This document shows, piece after piece, positions 16,629 through 24,203 of a stretch of 55,125 nt of DNA. Under the pieces are notes generated by a model, which was given only the letters and a program-made list of their open reading frames with translations, made no database searches and was not told where the DNA came from. The stretch comes from Pelomonas sp052436255. Its GTDB lineage: Bacteria > Pseudomonadota > Gammaproteobacteria > Burkholderiales > Burkholderiaceae_C. The stretch's first letter is position 1. Every line of letters begins with the position of its first letter. The translations under genes were made by a program, and so were the position numbers. The stretch spans positions 1 through 55,125 of the forward strand of contig JBQVNP010000015.1 in the NCBI GenBank assembly GCA_052436255.1, given 5' to 3'.

Positions 16629-17585
16629 CTACGCCGCTTCCAGCACGTTTCCCGCCCGCGTCCAGGCCTCGATGCCGCCGCGCAGCACACGTGCCGGGTA
16701 GCCCTGGCGCTGCAGCCACTGAGCCGCGCGAGCCGCGGAGACATCGTTGGGGCAGGCACAGTAGGTGACGAACTCGGCACCCGCCGGCCAACCGACGAGC
16801 GCCGCGTCGCCCAGGGCGCCGAGGTCGAGATGGCGTGCCCCGGGGATGCGGCTGGTGGGCGGCCCGCCGCGTACATCGACGAAGACGATCTGGCAGCCCT
16901 GCTGCTGCAAGCTCGCCACTTCTGCCGGGTCCAGGCGCTCGAGGCCGTTCAGCTCACGCCGCACGACGGCGCGCCGCCATAACCGCCAGCCCAGATAGGC
17001 CGCAACCACCGCCACGCCCAGCGCGATGGCCGCGCTGCCCAGCCGGCCCAGCTCGCGCAGCAGCGCATCGATTTGCGCATGGAAGACGCGGCCAGCCGCC
17101 AGGCCCGCGGCGGCCCAGAGGGCCGAGCCGAGCAGGTTCCAGCTCAGGAAGCGCCCCGCCGTCATGCCTAGCGCGCCGGCGAGCGGCGGCGCCAGCATCG
17201 ACAGCCCCGGCACGAACTTGGCGATGAGCAATGTCAGAGCGCCTCGGCGGGCAAAGCTGATCTCATTCTGTCGTACACAGCTGTCGGGCGAGATGGAGAT
17301 ACGGCACAACGCCGTCAGCACGCGCCGCCCGAGCCGCCGCCCGGCCCAGAACCACATCGTGTTGGCCACGACTGCGGCCCCCGTGATGGCGGCGAAGGCG
17401 CGCAGCGCCAGCCCGTCGCGCGACGCCGACTCGGCGCCCAGCAGCAACAGCAGCGGCGTGGACGGCAGCGGCGCGCCGAGCTGATGCAGCAGCACGGCCA
17501 CGGCCACGGCGGCCAGACCGTGGCGGGAGAAGAGTTCGGTCAGCAGTTCCAAGCGGGTGCGCGCCAGCATAGAGCCATCAGCCAT
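16629..17585 (-). CDS. DedA-family membrane protein fused to rhodanese domain
   Basis: A 318-residue two-domain protein. Residues 1-205 are a DedA/SNARE-associated membrane domain (FARRGALTLLIAKFVPGLSMLAPPLAGALGM is the diagnostic block, here cited as positions about 109-140). Residues 215-318 form a rhodanese domain with FVDVRG, IPGARHLDL and the active-site loop YCACPND, whose first Cys after the Tyr is the likely persulfide carrier. DedA proteins are lipid/undecaprenyl-phosphate transporters; the fusion may link it to sulfur or redox state. An alternative start is ATG 17570. Confidence 0.88.
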   Translation of the reverse strand: MADGSMLARTRLELLTELFSRHGLAAVAVAVLLHQLGAPLPSTPLLLLLGAESASRDGLALRAFAAITGAAVVANTMWFWAGRRLGRRVLTALCRISISPDSCVRQNEISFARRGALTLLIAKFVPGLSMLAPPLAGALGMTAGRFLSWNLLGSALWAAAGLAAGRVFHAQIDALLRELGRLGSAAIALGVAVVAAYLGWRLWRRAVVRRELNGLERLDPAEVASLQQQGCQIVFVDVRGGPPTSRIPGARHLDLGALGDAALVGWPAGAEFVTYCACPNDVSAARAAQWLQRQGYPARVLRGGIEAWTRAGNVLEAA

Positions 17586-17607
17586 GCCCCGGCCGGCCTC
17601 GGCATTC

Positions 17608-17631
17608 CGTGATGTAGTCCATTACATTACG
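17608..17631 (+). promoter_or_regulatory. Mo-box-like palindrome (candidate ModE operator)
   Basis: Inverted repeat CGTGATGTA, 6-nt spacer, TACATTACG; arms agree at 8 of 9 positions. Length, spacing and the outer CGT/ACG bases follow the ModE box known from other proteobacteria. It ends 4 nt before the modB ATG and modE is the last gene of the operon, which supports autoregulation by molybdate-ModE. Confidence 0.6.
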
Positions 17632-17635
17632 AACC

Positions 17636-18319
17636 ATGCCAGCCGATCTCTGGACCCAGTTCGACGCCGCGCCGCTGGCCTTGACGCTGCGCGTGGCCGG
17701 CGTGGCGACGGCGCTGGCGCTGCTGCTGGGCGTGGCGCTGGGCTGGGTGTTCGCCCGCACCAAACTGCCCGGGCGCGGGGTGCTGGAGGCCATCTGCATG
17801 CTGCCGCTGGTGCTGCCGCCGACCGTGCTGGGCTACGGCATCCTGGTGCTGATGGGGCGGCGCAGTGCGCTGGGAGCCTGGCTGCGCGAGCACTTTGACT
17901 ACACCGTCATCTTCAGCTGGCATGGCGCCGTGATCGCCTCCACGCTGGTGGCGCTGCCGCTGGTGCTCAAGGGCGCCAGCAGCGCCTTCTCACAGGTGGA
18001 CCGCAACCTGGAGGCGGCCGCGCGCACGCTGCGCCAGTCGCGCTGGAGCACCTTCGTGCGCGTCACGCTGCCACTGGCCTGGCCCGGCATCCTGGCCGGC
18101 ACGCTGCTGGCCTTCGCCCGGGCGATGGGGGAGTTCGGCGCATCGCTGATGGTGGCCGGCTCGATTCCCGGGCAGACGCAGACCGCGTCCATGGCCATCT
18201 ATGACGCCGTGCAGGCAGGGCGCGACGACGTGGCGCTGATGCTTGCGCTGATCGTCTCGGCGGTGTCGGTCGCCATCCTGGTGCTGTCCAACCGTTTCCT
18301 GCAACGCTCGCCGTCATGA
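17636..18319 (+). CDS. modB: molybdate ABC transporter permease ModB
   Basis: A 227-residue inner-membrane permease with five or six helices. The EAA-like loop is LEAAARTLRQSRWSTFVRVTLPLAWPG (about 122-148 as a block), the contact site for the ATPase, and GEFGASLMVAGSIPGQTQT is characteristic of ModB. No Shine-Dalgarno is visible before ATG 17636, and a palindromic operator ends 4 nt upstream, so the mRNA may be leaderless. It is first in the operon, which is unusual because modA normally leads. The stop overlaps modA by 4 nt. Confidence 0.93.
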   Translation: MPADLWTQFDAAPLALTLRVAGVATALALLLGVALGWVFARTKLPGRGVLEAICMLPLVLPPTVLGYGILVLMGRRSALGAWLREHFDYTVIFSWHGAVIASTLVALPLVLKGASSAFSQVDRNLEAAARTLRQSRWSTFVRVTLPLAWPGILAGTLLAFARAMGEFGASLMVAGSIPGQTQTASMAIYDAVQAGRDDVALMLALIVSAVSVAILVLSNRFLQRSPS

Positions 18320-19050
18320 AGCGCCTGCTACTCCTCCTGCTGGCTGGCCTGCCCTGGCTGGCGTCGGCTCAACCACTGACGGTGTCGGCAGCGGCGAGCC
18401 TGACCGATGCCTTCAAGCAGATAGCCCAGCGCTTCGAGGCGACAAGGCCGGGCGTGACGCTGCGCTTGAACTTCGCCGCGTCGGGCCAGTTGCTGCAGCA
18501 GATCGCCCACGGCGCGCCGGTCGATGTGTTCGCCAGCGCCGACCCCGGCACGATGGATCGCGCAGCCGCGCAAAAGCTCATCCACGCCGACACGCGACGC
18601 GACTTTGCGAGCAACACGCTGGTGCTGGTCACGCCGCCCGGTGGCGCCGTCAAGTCCGTTCGCGACCTCGCGCGACCGGGGGTGAAACGCATCGCCATCG
18701 GCAAGGTCGCGTCCGTGCCGGTGGGCCGTTACACCCAGCAGGCGCTGCAAGCGGCCCAACTCTGGGCGCCGCTGCAGCCCAAGTTCGTCTTTGCCGACAA
18801 CGTGCGCCAGGTGCTGGACTATGTGTCGCGCGGCGAGGTCGAGGCCGGCTTCGTCTACCGCACCGACGCCGACCTGGCGAAGGGCAAGGTCAGCATCGCG
18901 ACGACCGTCGGCGGCCATGCACCCGCCACCTACCCGGCCGCCGTGGTGGCGGACAGCAAGCAGGCGGCGCTGGCACGCGACTTCGTTAAATTTCTCGACG
19001 GTGTGCAGGCGCAAGCCATCCTCGCCAACTACGGCTTCGGCAAACCTTGA
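18316..19050 (+). CDS. modA: molybdate-binding periplasmic protein ModA
   Basis: A 244-residue secreted solute-binding protein: signal peptide LLLLLLAGLPWLASA, then LTVSAAASLTDAFKQIAQRFE, the ModA opening whose Ser residues bind the oxyanion. Other ModA landmarks are NFAASGQLLQQI, PVDVFASADPGTMD and VPVGRYTQQAL. It delivers molybdate (and tungstate) to ModB. ATG 18316 overlaps the modB stop (ATGA) and its own stop overlaps the TTG of modC. Confidence 0.93.
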   Translation: MKRLLLLLLAGLPWLASAQPLTVSAAASLTDAFKQIAQRFEATRPGVTLRLNFAASGQLLQQIAHGAPVDVFASADPGTMDRAAAQKLIHADTRRDFASNTLVLVTPPGGAVKSVRDLARPGVKRIAIGKVASVPVGRYTQQALQAAQLWAPLQPKFVFADNVRQVLDYVSRGEVEAGFVYRTDADLAKGKVSIATTVGGHAPATYPAAVVADSKQAALARDFVKFLDGVQAQAILANYGFGKP

Positions 19051-19760
19051 TCGACATTGCGCTCAGTTTGTCCGTCAGCGACGCTGGAGCCCGACCCCAG
19101 CGCCGCTTCGACCTCGACATCGCCTTCGCCACCGACGCGCCCTTTGTCGCGCTCTACGGCCCCTCGGGCGCCGGCAAGTCGCTGACGCTGCAAGCCATGG
19201 CCGGGCTGCTGCCGGTGCGTGCGGGACACGTCAGGCTCAACGGCCGCACGCTGCTGGACACGGCTGCCGGCATCGACTTGGCCGCAGAGGTGCGCGGCGT
19301 GGGCTACCTGTTCCAGCACTACGCCCTGTTCCCCCACCTCAGCGTGCGCGACAACATCGCCTTCGGTCTGACAAGCTGGCGCCAGCGCCTCAAGGCCGAC
19401 GACGCGGCGCGGGTGGACGAGCTGATCGAATCCTTTGGCCTGACGGCCATGGCGGGCAGCCGGCCGGCGGCCCTGTCCGGCGGCCAGCAACAGCGCGTGG
19501 CGCTGGCCCGGGCCTTGGCCTGCAAGCCGCAGGTGCTGCTGCTGGACGAGCCCTTCGCCGCGCTGCACAGCGCGCTGCGGCGCGAGCTGCGCGCGGAGCT
19601 GAAGCGGGTGCGCGCGCAGTGGGGCATCCCGGCCATGATGGTCAGCCACGATGCGGACGACGTCATCGCGTTGGCCGACGAGGTCTACCTGTTCGACGGC
19701 GGCCGCATCACCGAATGCCTGCGCGCTGTCGACCACGACCTGCGGGAGCGGCTGAGATGA
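19047..19760 (+). CDS. modC: molybdate ABC transporter ATPase ModC, short form
   Basis: A 237-residue ABC ATPase from TTG 19047 (4-nt overlap with modA). Walker A GPSGAGKS at about 39-46, signature LSGGQQQR, Walker B VLLLDEP and switch His in VSHD are intact. Two oddities: the D-loop after Walker B reads FAALHSALR, with His in place of the usual Asp, and the C-terminal TOBE/Mop regulatory domain of classical ModC (about 350 residues) is missing. Mop domains are present instead in the ModE protein two steps downstream. Confidence 0.9.
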   Translation: MIDIALSLSVSDAGARPQRRFDLDIAFATDAPFVALYGPSGAGKSLTLQAMAGLLPVRAGHVRLNGRTLLDTAAGIDLAAEVRGVGYLFQHYALFPHLSVRDNIAFGLTSWRQRLKADDAARVDELIESFGLTAMAGSRPAALSGGQQQRVALARALACKPQVLLLDEPFAALHSALRRELRAELKRVRAQWGIPAMMVSHDADDVIALADEVYLFDGGRITECLRAVDHDLRERLR

Positions 19761-19769
19761 AATCAAAAG

Positions 19770-19852
19770 GCAACCACAGAGGCACAGAGACACAGAGGAA
19801 TGCACAGAGATCTTTTCTTCTCATCTCTGTGTCTCTGTGCCTCTGTGGTTGC
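19770..19852. repeat. CACAGAG palindrome, copy 1 (modC-modE gap)
   Basis: Perfect 28-bp inverted repeat: arms 19770-19797 and 19825-19852, loop 27 nt. Each arm is a GCAACC head joined to three CACAGAG units spaced by one purine. Beyond the arms one mismatch is followed by AAA/TTT pairing. A second CACAGAGAT / ATCTCTGTG pairing (19803-19811 with 19823-19831) allows an alternative fold. It begins 9 nt after the modC stop and ends 57 nt before the modE start. Copies 2 and 3 lie at 25084 and 33656. Confidence 0.95.
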
Positions 19853-19908
19853 ATTTCTGTACCCGTTCCATCCGCTGCGGGTGGCGCATGGCGCCGTGGA
19901 CAGGTGAG

Positions 19909-20706
19909 ATGACGGCCAACGACCACCCGCTGCTGCAGGGCGAGCTGCGCCTGGCCGGCCGGCTGGACGGGCGCTTCTTCGACCTGCTGGCCGCGCTGGC
20001 GTTGACCGGCTCGCTGCAGAAGGCGGCCAAGGCCGCCGGCTACAGCTACAAGGGCGCCTGGCTGGTGCTGGACGCAGTGACCGCGTTGACGCACGCGCCG
20101 CTGGTCGACAAGGCCACGGGCGGCACAGGCGGCGGCGGCACGACGCTGACGGCACAGGGTCAGGCCTTGCTGCTGGCCTGGCGCGAGCTGCAGGCCCGCC
20201 ACGCCGCCTTCCTGCACGAACAGGCCGCCTGGCTGGCCACGCAACCGGCGCTCGACGCGCTGCTGAAAAGGATGAGCATGAAGACCACCGCCCGCAACCA
20301 GTTCCTCGGCCGCATTGCGAACGTGAACGCCGGCCCATCGACGACGACGGTGCGTGTCGCGCTGGACGACGGGCATTCGGTCACTGCCTCGCTGACCACC
20401 GAGGCTGCGCAGGAACTGAAGGTCAGACAAGGCCAGGAGGCGCTGGCGCTCGTCAAGTCCAGCGAGGTCGTGCTGGTGACGGACTTCGGCGGCTATCGCC
20501 TGTCGGCGCGCAACCAGCTGGCCGGCACGGTGTCACGCGTGGAGCGTGGCGCGGTGTCGTCGCTGGTGGGGTTGACCCTGCCGGGCGGCGTGGTCGTGAC
20601 GGCCAGCGTCACCAACGATGCGGTCGACGGGCTGGCACTGGCCGTGGGCCAAGCAGCCACGGCGACCTTCAAGGCCTATGCGGTGATGCTGGCGGTGCGG
20701 GCGTGA
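19909..20706 (+). CDS. modE: molybdate-responsive regulator ModE
   Basis: A 265-residue transcription factor. An N-terminal winged helix at about 10-115 carries ALTGSLQKAAKAAGYSYKGAW and the ATGGTGGGGTTLT turn, the ModE hallmark. Two Mop/TOBE domains follow (ARNQFLGRIANVNAG at about 126 and ARNQLAGTVSRVERG at about 198), which bind molybdate as a dimer. Bound to molybdate it represses mod genes. A candidate Mo-box lies at the head of this operon. ATG 19909 gives the usual N-terminus; ATG 19888 is an alternative. Confidence 0.92.
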   Translation: MTANDHPLLQGELRLAGRLDGRFFDLLAALALTGSLQKAAKAAGYSYKGAWLVLDAVTALTHAPLVDKATGGTGGGGTTLTAQGQALLLAWRELQARHAAFLHEQAAWLATQPALDALLKRMSMKTTARNQFLGRIANVNAGPSTTTVRVALDDGHSVTASLTTEAAQELKVRQGQEALALVKSSEVVLVTDFGGYRLSARNQLAGTVSRVERGAVSSLVGLTLPGGVVVTASVTNDAVDGLALAVGQAATATFKAYAVMLAVRA

Positions 20707-20818
20707 ATCCACCGCTGCAGGCGACACCCAATCAAATTTGCAGGACGGGGCTTTAGATCGACAGACTGGCCCCGACTTCACGATTTCGATCGAACTGCAG
20801 GACCGAGGATCGGTGTTG

Positions 20819-22393
20819 ATGACCTTGCCGGACTACCGCGCTGAACTGGCCAGCGAGCGCCGCTTTGCGCGCGACTTGTTTGCATTGGTCGCGCCCGCCG
20901 GACCCGCGCGGGCTTCTCCGCCCAGCCGGCAGCACCTGGAGCAGTTCGCTCGGCACGAGGCCGACGAGTCCGGCCGCCGCATCGACGAGCAGACGGTCGA
21001 TGACCTGGAGCTGCACGCCGCGGTGAATGCCGTGTTCGAGCCCTGTTCGAAGGCCGGGCACTACGCCGCCTACGCGGCACTCGTCAGCGGTACTGCGGAT
21101 GTGGAGCGAAGCCACGCCACTTTGAAGGCCGATGTCAGGCGCAATGCCGAAACGCTGGAGCCGCTGCTCAAGCCGCTCCGCCATTCCCCGGACGACCCCT
21201 TGCCCTTTCTCTTCCTCGGCGCTCGATACCCGACACCGGCCTGGGCCAACCACCTGTACGTCGTGCCGCTGTTGCTGCTCATCGGCATTGCGCTGGTGGC
21301 CTCAGGTGCGGTGGCGCCGGCAGGCTGGACGTGCCTGGTCGTTGCGCTCGCAGGCATGGCGTACGCGCAAATCAGGCTGCATGCTTTCGTGATCTCGTGG
21401 AAGACGGTCAGGGCGGGCATCTGCACCGTGCTCGCCACTGCGGAATCGTTGATCGCATCGACGGATGTACGGCACACCCTGCCGCTTGCAGACATTCAGC
21501 GCATCCGCAAGGCGCTGGCGCGCAGCGAGTCGCAATGGGCATGGCTGAATGAGTACCTCAACCTCGTCATGCTTCGTGAGTACCGCAGCATGCTGGCCGA
21601 CATCAGGCGTGTGGAGCGCGACGTCGACGTGGTTCGCCGCGCCTACCTCCACTGCGCGGGCATCGACTGCCAGCATGCGCTCGCCACGGCACCGGCTCGG
21701 CTCGGCATCCCGTGGTCGGATGCGCAGGACGATCCCGCGACGCGGGCCGACACCTTGAGCTTCGAAGGGCTGGTGCACCCGGGGCTGGCGGCTCCGGTTG
21801 CTTTTTCAGGCCTCCAAACCGACGTTGGCGGCACCTTCATCTCGGGCCAGAACGCCGCCGGGAAGAGCACCCTCCTGCGTACCGTTGGCGTCAACGCCCT
21901 GTTCCTGCGCGCCTTTGCCGGAGCCTTCTGCACCCGCTGCGCAGGCGAGGTGACCGGCGTCATCAGCTCGATCACCGCCACCGATTCCATGGCGAACCGC
22001 GAAAGCCTGTACGCCGCCGAACTCCGGCGATGCCGGCAAGTGCTGTCCAACGTGGAATCGACGGACAAGGTGCTGGTGCTGGTGGACGAGCCGTTCAGGG
22101 GCACCAACAACCTGGAAGCACTCTCCGCCTCCGCCAGCGTCCTGGAGTTCCTGGCCTCACGCGCGCGCACGGTCGTCGTCACGCACAACGTGCTTCTTTG
22201 CAGCCTGCTGCCGCAGTTCCGCGCTCTGCAGATCAAGCGGGCCAGCAAGCACATCTCGGTGGAGCCGGGCGTGCTTGCGGACCCGAACGGATTGCAGCTG
22301 TTCGACGACGTCGTCCAGGACGCCAAGCTGTCTGCCCGGGCGCGCTACTGGTTTGAGCGCATCAGCCGGGAGCACCTGCGCGATCTGGCCTGA
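20819..22393 (+). CDS. membrane-anchored MutS-like ATPase
   Basis: A 524-residue protein. Residues 1-140 are helical, then two hydrophobic helices at about 145-190 (LYVVPLLLLIGIALVA), a helical lever region, and a MutS domain-V-type ATPase at about 320-500: Walker A GQNAAGKS at 343-350, Walker B VLVLVDEPFRGTNN and VTHN. MutS equivalents are GPNMGGKST and MDEIGRGTS. There are no mismatch-recognition domains, so this is not a repair MutS; it belongs to the poorly known MutS-like family with membrane anchor. Role unknown. The start follows CGAGGAT. Confidence 0.8.
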   Translation: MTLPDYRAELASERRFARDLFALVAPAGPARASPPSRQHLEQFARHEADESGRRIDEQTVDDLELHAAVNAVFEPCSKAGHYAAYAALVSGTADVERSHATLKADVRRNAETLEPLLKPLRHSPDDPLPFLFLGARYPTPAWANHLYVVPLLLLIGIALVASGAVAPAGWTCLVVALAGMAYAQIRLHAFVISWKTVRAGICTVLATAESLIASTDVRHTLPLADIQRIRKALARSESQWAWLNEYLNLVMLREYRSMLADIRRVERDVDVVRRAYLHCAGIDCQHALATAPARLGIPWSDAQDDPATRADTLSFEGLVHPGLAAPVAFSGLQTDVGGTFISGQNAAGKSTLLRTVGVNALFLRAFAGAFCTRCAGEVTGVISSITATDSMANRESLYAAELRRCRQVLSNVESTDKVLVLVDEPFRGTNNLEALSASASVLEFLASRARTVVVTHNVLLCSLLPQFRALQIKRASKHISVEPGVLADPNGLQLFDDVVQDAKLSARARYWFERISREHLRDLA

Positions 22394-22412
22394 TGCGCGT
22401 CCGACCCACCGT

Positions 22413-22880
22413 TCACAGACCCAGGTCGCTCAACCCCGGATGCTCATCCGGCCGACGACCCAGCGGCCAGAAGAACAGCCGCGCCGATTCAAGTAAGGGC
22501 AGGTCGTTGATGCTGGCAAAGCGCCGCCGCATCAGGCCCTCGTCGGTGAACTCCCAGTTCTCGTTGCCGTAGCTGCGGAACCAGTGGCCCGAATCGTCGT
22601 GCCATTCGTAGGCAAAGCGCACGGCGATGCGGTTGCCACCAAAGGCCCACAGCTCCTTGATGAGCCGGTAGTCCAGCTCGCGGGCCCACTTGCGCGAGAG
22701 CAGCGCGTGGACCTGATCACGGCCGACGGGGAACTCGGCGCGGTTGCGCCACACCGTATCGTCGGTGTAGACGCCGACGACGCGGTCGGGGTCGCGGCTG
22801 TTCCAGGCGTCCTCGGCGAGGCGCACTTTCTGCGCCGCCGTCTCCGGCGTGAAAGGCGGCAGGGGCGGTTTGGTCGTCAT
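22413..22880 (-). CDS. DUF1348-family NTF2-like protein
   Basis: A 155-residue SnoaL/NTF2-fold protein of the DUF1348 family: WNSRDPDRVVGVYTDDTVWRNR at the N-terminus and RFAYEWHDDSGHWFRSYGNENWEF in the middle are typical. Members are small cone-fold proteins of mostly unknown activity; some accompany nitrogen-compound catabolism. The gene starts 1 nt after the cynS stop, so it is the last gene of the nitrate/cyanate operon. Confidence 0.85.
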   Translation of the reverse strand: MTTKPPLPPFTPETAAQKVRLAEDAWNSRDPDRVVGVYTDDTVWRNRAEFPVGRDQVHALLSRKWARELDYRLIKELWAFGGNRIAVRFAYEWHDDSGHWFRSYGNENWEFTDEGLMRRRFASINDLPLLESARLFFWPLGRRPDEHPGLSDLGL

Positions 22881-22881
22881 C

Positions 22882-23325
22882 TCAGTAGGTTTTGTAGGGC
22901 AGAAACTTGCCGCTCATGACGATGCTGACGCGGTCGCCGGCCGCGTTGGGCTCGCGCTGCAGGTCCATCTTGAAGTCGATGGCGCTCATGATGCCGTCGC
23001 CGAACTCCTCGTGGATCAACTCCTTGAACGTGGTGCCGTAGACGCTGATCAGCTCGTAGAAGCGGTAGATCAGCGGGTCGGTCGGCACGCTGGTCGGCAG
23101 GCTGCCCTTGTAGGGCACGACCTTGAGCCACTGCGTCTCGCCCTCGGTCAGGTCGAAGGTCTTGGCGAGCTTGGCGGCCTGCTCGTCGTTGAAGGTCATC
23201 TGGCCGAGGCAGCCGGCTGTGACCCATTCCTTGCTCAGGCCGATGTCGGCAGCGACGTCGGCCCACTTGATGCCTTTGGCGACCTTGGTGGCGATGATCT
23301 TTTCGGTGACTTCGAGGCGGCTCAT
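22882..23325 (-). CDS. cynS: cyanate hydratase (cyanase)
   Basis: A 147-residue cyanase that converts cyanate plus bicarbonate to ammonia and CO2 (via carbamate) as a cytoplasmic decamer. The N-terminal helical domain holds GIKWADVAADIGLSKEWVTAG. The C-terminal catalytic domain has all three catalytic residues: Arg and Glu in YRFYE and Ser in GIMSAIDF, with the usual DPLIYRFYE opening. ATG 23325 overlaps the ATPase stop by 4 nt. Cyanase in the transporter operon argues that cyanate is one of the substrates. Confidence 0.95.
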   Translation of the reverse strand: MSRLEVTEKIIATKVAKGIKWADVAADIGLSKEWVTAGCLGQMTFNDEQAAKLAKTFDLTEGETQWLKVVPYKGSLPTSVPTDPLIYRFYELISVYGTTFKELIHEEFGDGIMSAIDFKMDLQREPNAAGDRVSIVMSGKFLPYKTY

Positions 23326-24203
23326 GCGTGACTCCTGTGGATGGCGGGGTTGGGTTCGAGAGGGATGACTTCGGCGGTCTGCGCGAGCCCCGGCCGCACT
23401 TCCGGCGGGTGCTCCGGCGCGCGGCCGTGCGACAGCGTGGCGCTGCGCTCGACGAGGAAGTCGACGAGGTGGTTGCGAATTCGGTAGAACTGCGGGTCGT
23501 GGTGCAGCGACGCGCGCTGCCGGCCACGGCTCATGGTGTTGACGACGATCTCCGCCACGCGCGCCTGCGGGCCGTTGGCCATCAGCAGGATGCGGTCGGC
23601 GAGAAGAATCGCTTCGTCCACGTCGTGCGTGATCATGAACACCGTCTGCCGCGTGGCGGCGCAGATCTTCAACAGCTCATCCTGGATGGTGCCGCGGGTC
23701 AGCGCGTCCAGCGCACCGAAGGGCTCGTCCAGCAGCAGCATGCGCGGCTCGATGGCAAAGGCGCGGGCGATGCCCACCCGCTGCTTCATGCCGCCGGACA
23801 GCTGGCTGGGCTTCTTGTCCAGCGCGGGCGTCAGTCCCACGAGGGCGACGTACTTCTCGACCTGCGCATCGATCTCAGCACGCTTCCAGTCGGGCCACTT
23901 GCTGCGCACCGCGAAGGCGATGTTCTGACGCACGGTGAGCCAGGGCATCAGCGCATGACCCTGGAAGACGACACCGCGCTCCAGCCCAGGCGCATTGACT
24001 TCGCGTTTGGCCATGAAGACGTGGCCGCTGCTGGCCTGCTCCAGCCCGGCCAGCACATTGAGGATGGTCGTCTTGCCGCAGCCGCTGTGGCCGATGATGC
24101 AGACGAACTCACCCTCGGTCAGCGTGAAGTTGACGTTATCGAAGACGGTCGCGTCGCCATAGCGCTTGGCCAGGCCCTGGACTTGCACGAGTTCAGTCGA
24201 CAT
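23322..24203 (-). CDS. nitrate/cyanate-type ABC transporter ATPase
   Basis: A 293-residue ABC ATPase of the NrtD/CynD/TauB class: Walker A GHSGCGKT, signature LSGGMKQR, Walker B MLLLDEPFGALD, switch His ITHDVDEA. A C-terminal extension with SRGRQRASLHHDPQFYRIRNHLVDFL is usual for NrtD-type subunits. ATG 24203 (MSTELVQVQ) overlaps the permease 3' end by 11 nt. It energises the permease encoded just upstream and is coupled to cynS downstream. Confidence 0.9.
   Translation of the reverse strand: MSTELVQVQGLAKRYGDATVFDNVNFTLTEGEFVCIIGHSGCGKTTILNVLAGLEQASSGHVFMAKREVNAPGLERGVVFQGHALMPWLTVRQNIAFAVRSKWPDWKRAEIDAQVEKYVALVGLTPALDKKPSQLSGGMKQRVGIARAFAIEPRMLLLDEPFGALDALTRGTIQDELLKICAATRQTVFMITHDVDEAILLADRILLMANGPQARVAEIVVNTMSRGRQRASLHHDPQFYRIRNHLVDFLVERSATLSHGRAPEHPPEVRPGLAQTAEVIPLEPNPAIHRSHA

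Noticed and set aside
19770..19852. CRISPR-like or tandem-repeat reading of the CACAGAG units
   Set aside because: Units are spaced by single bases inside palindromic arms and there are no spacers. The copies lie thousands of bases apart.
18791..19912. Open frame that crosses modC and repeat copy 1 and translates it as HRGTETQRN
   Set aside because: Translation of a palindromic repeat in an Arg-rich shadow frame, not a protein.
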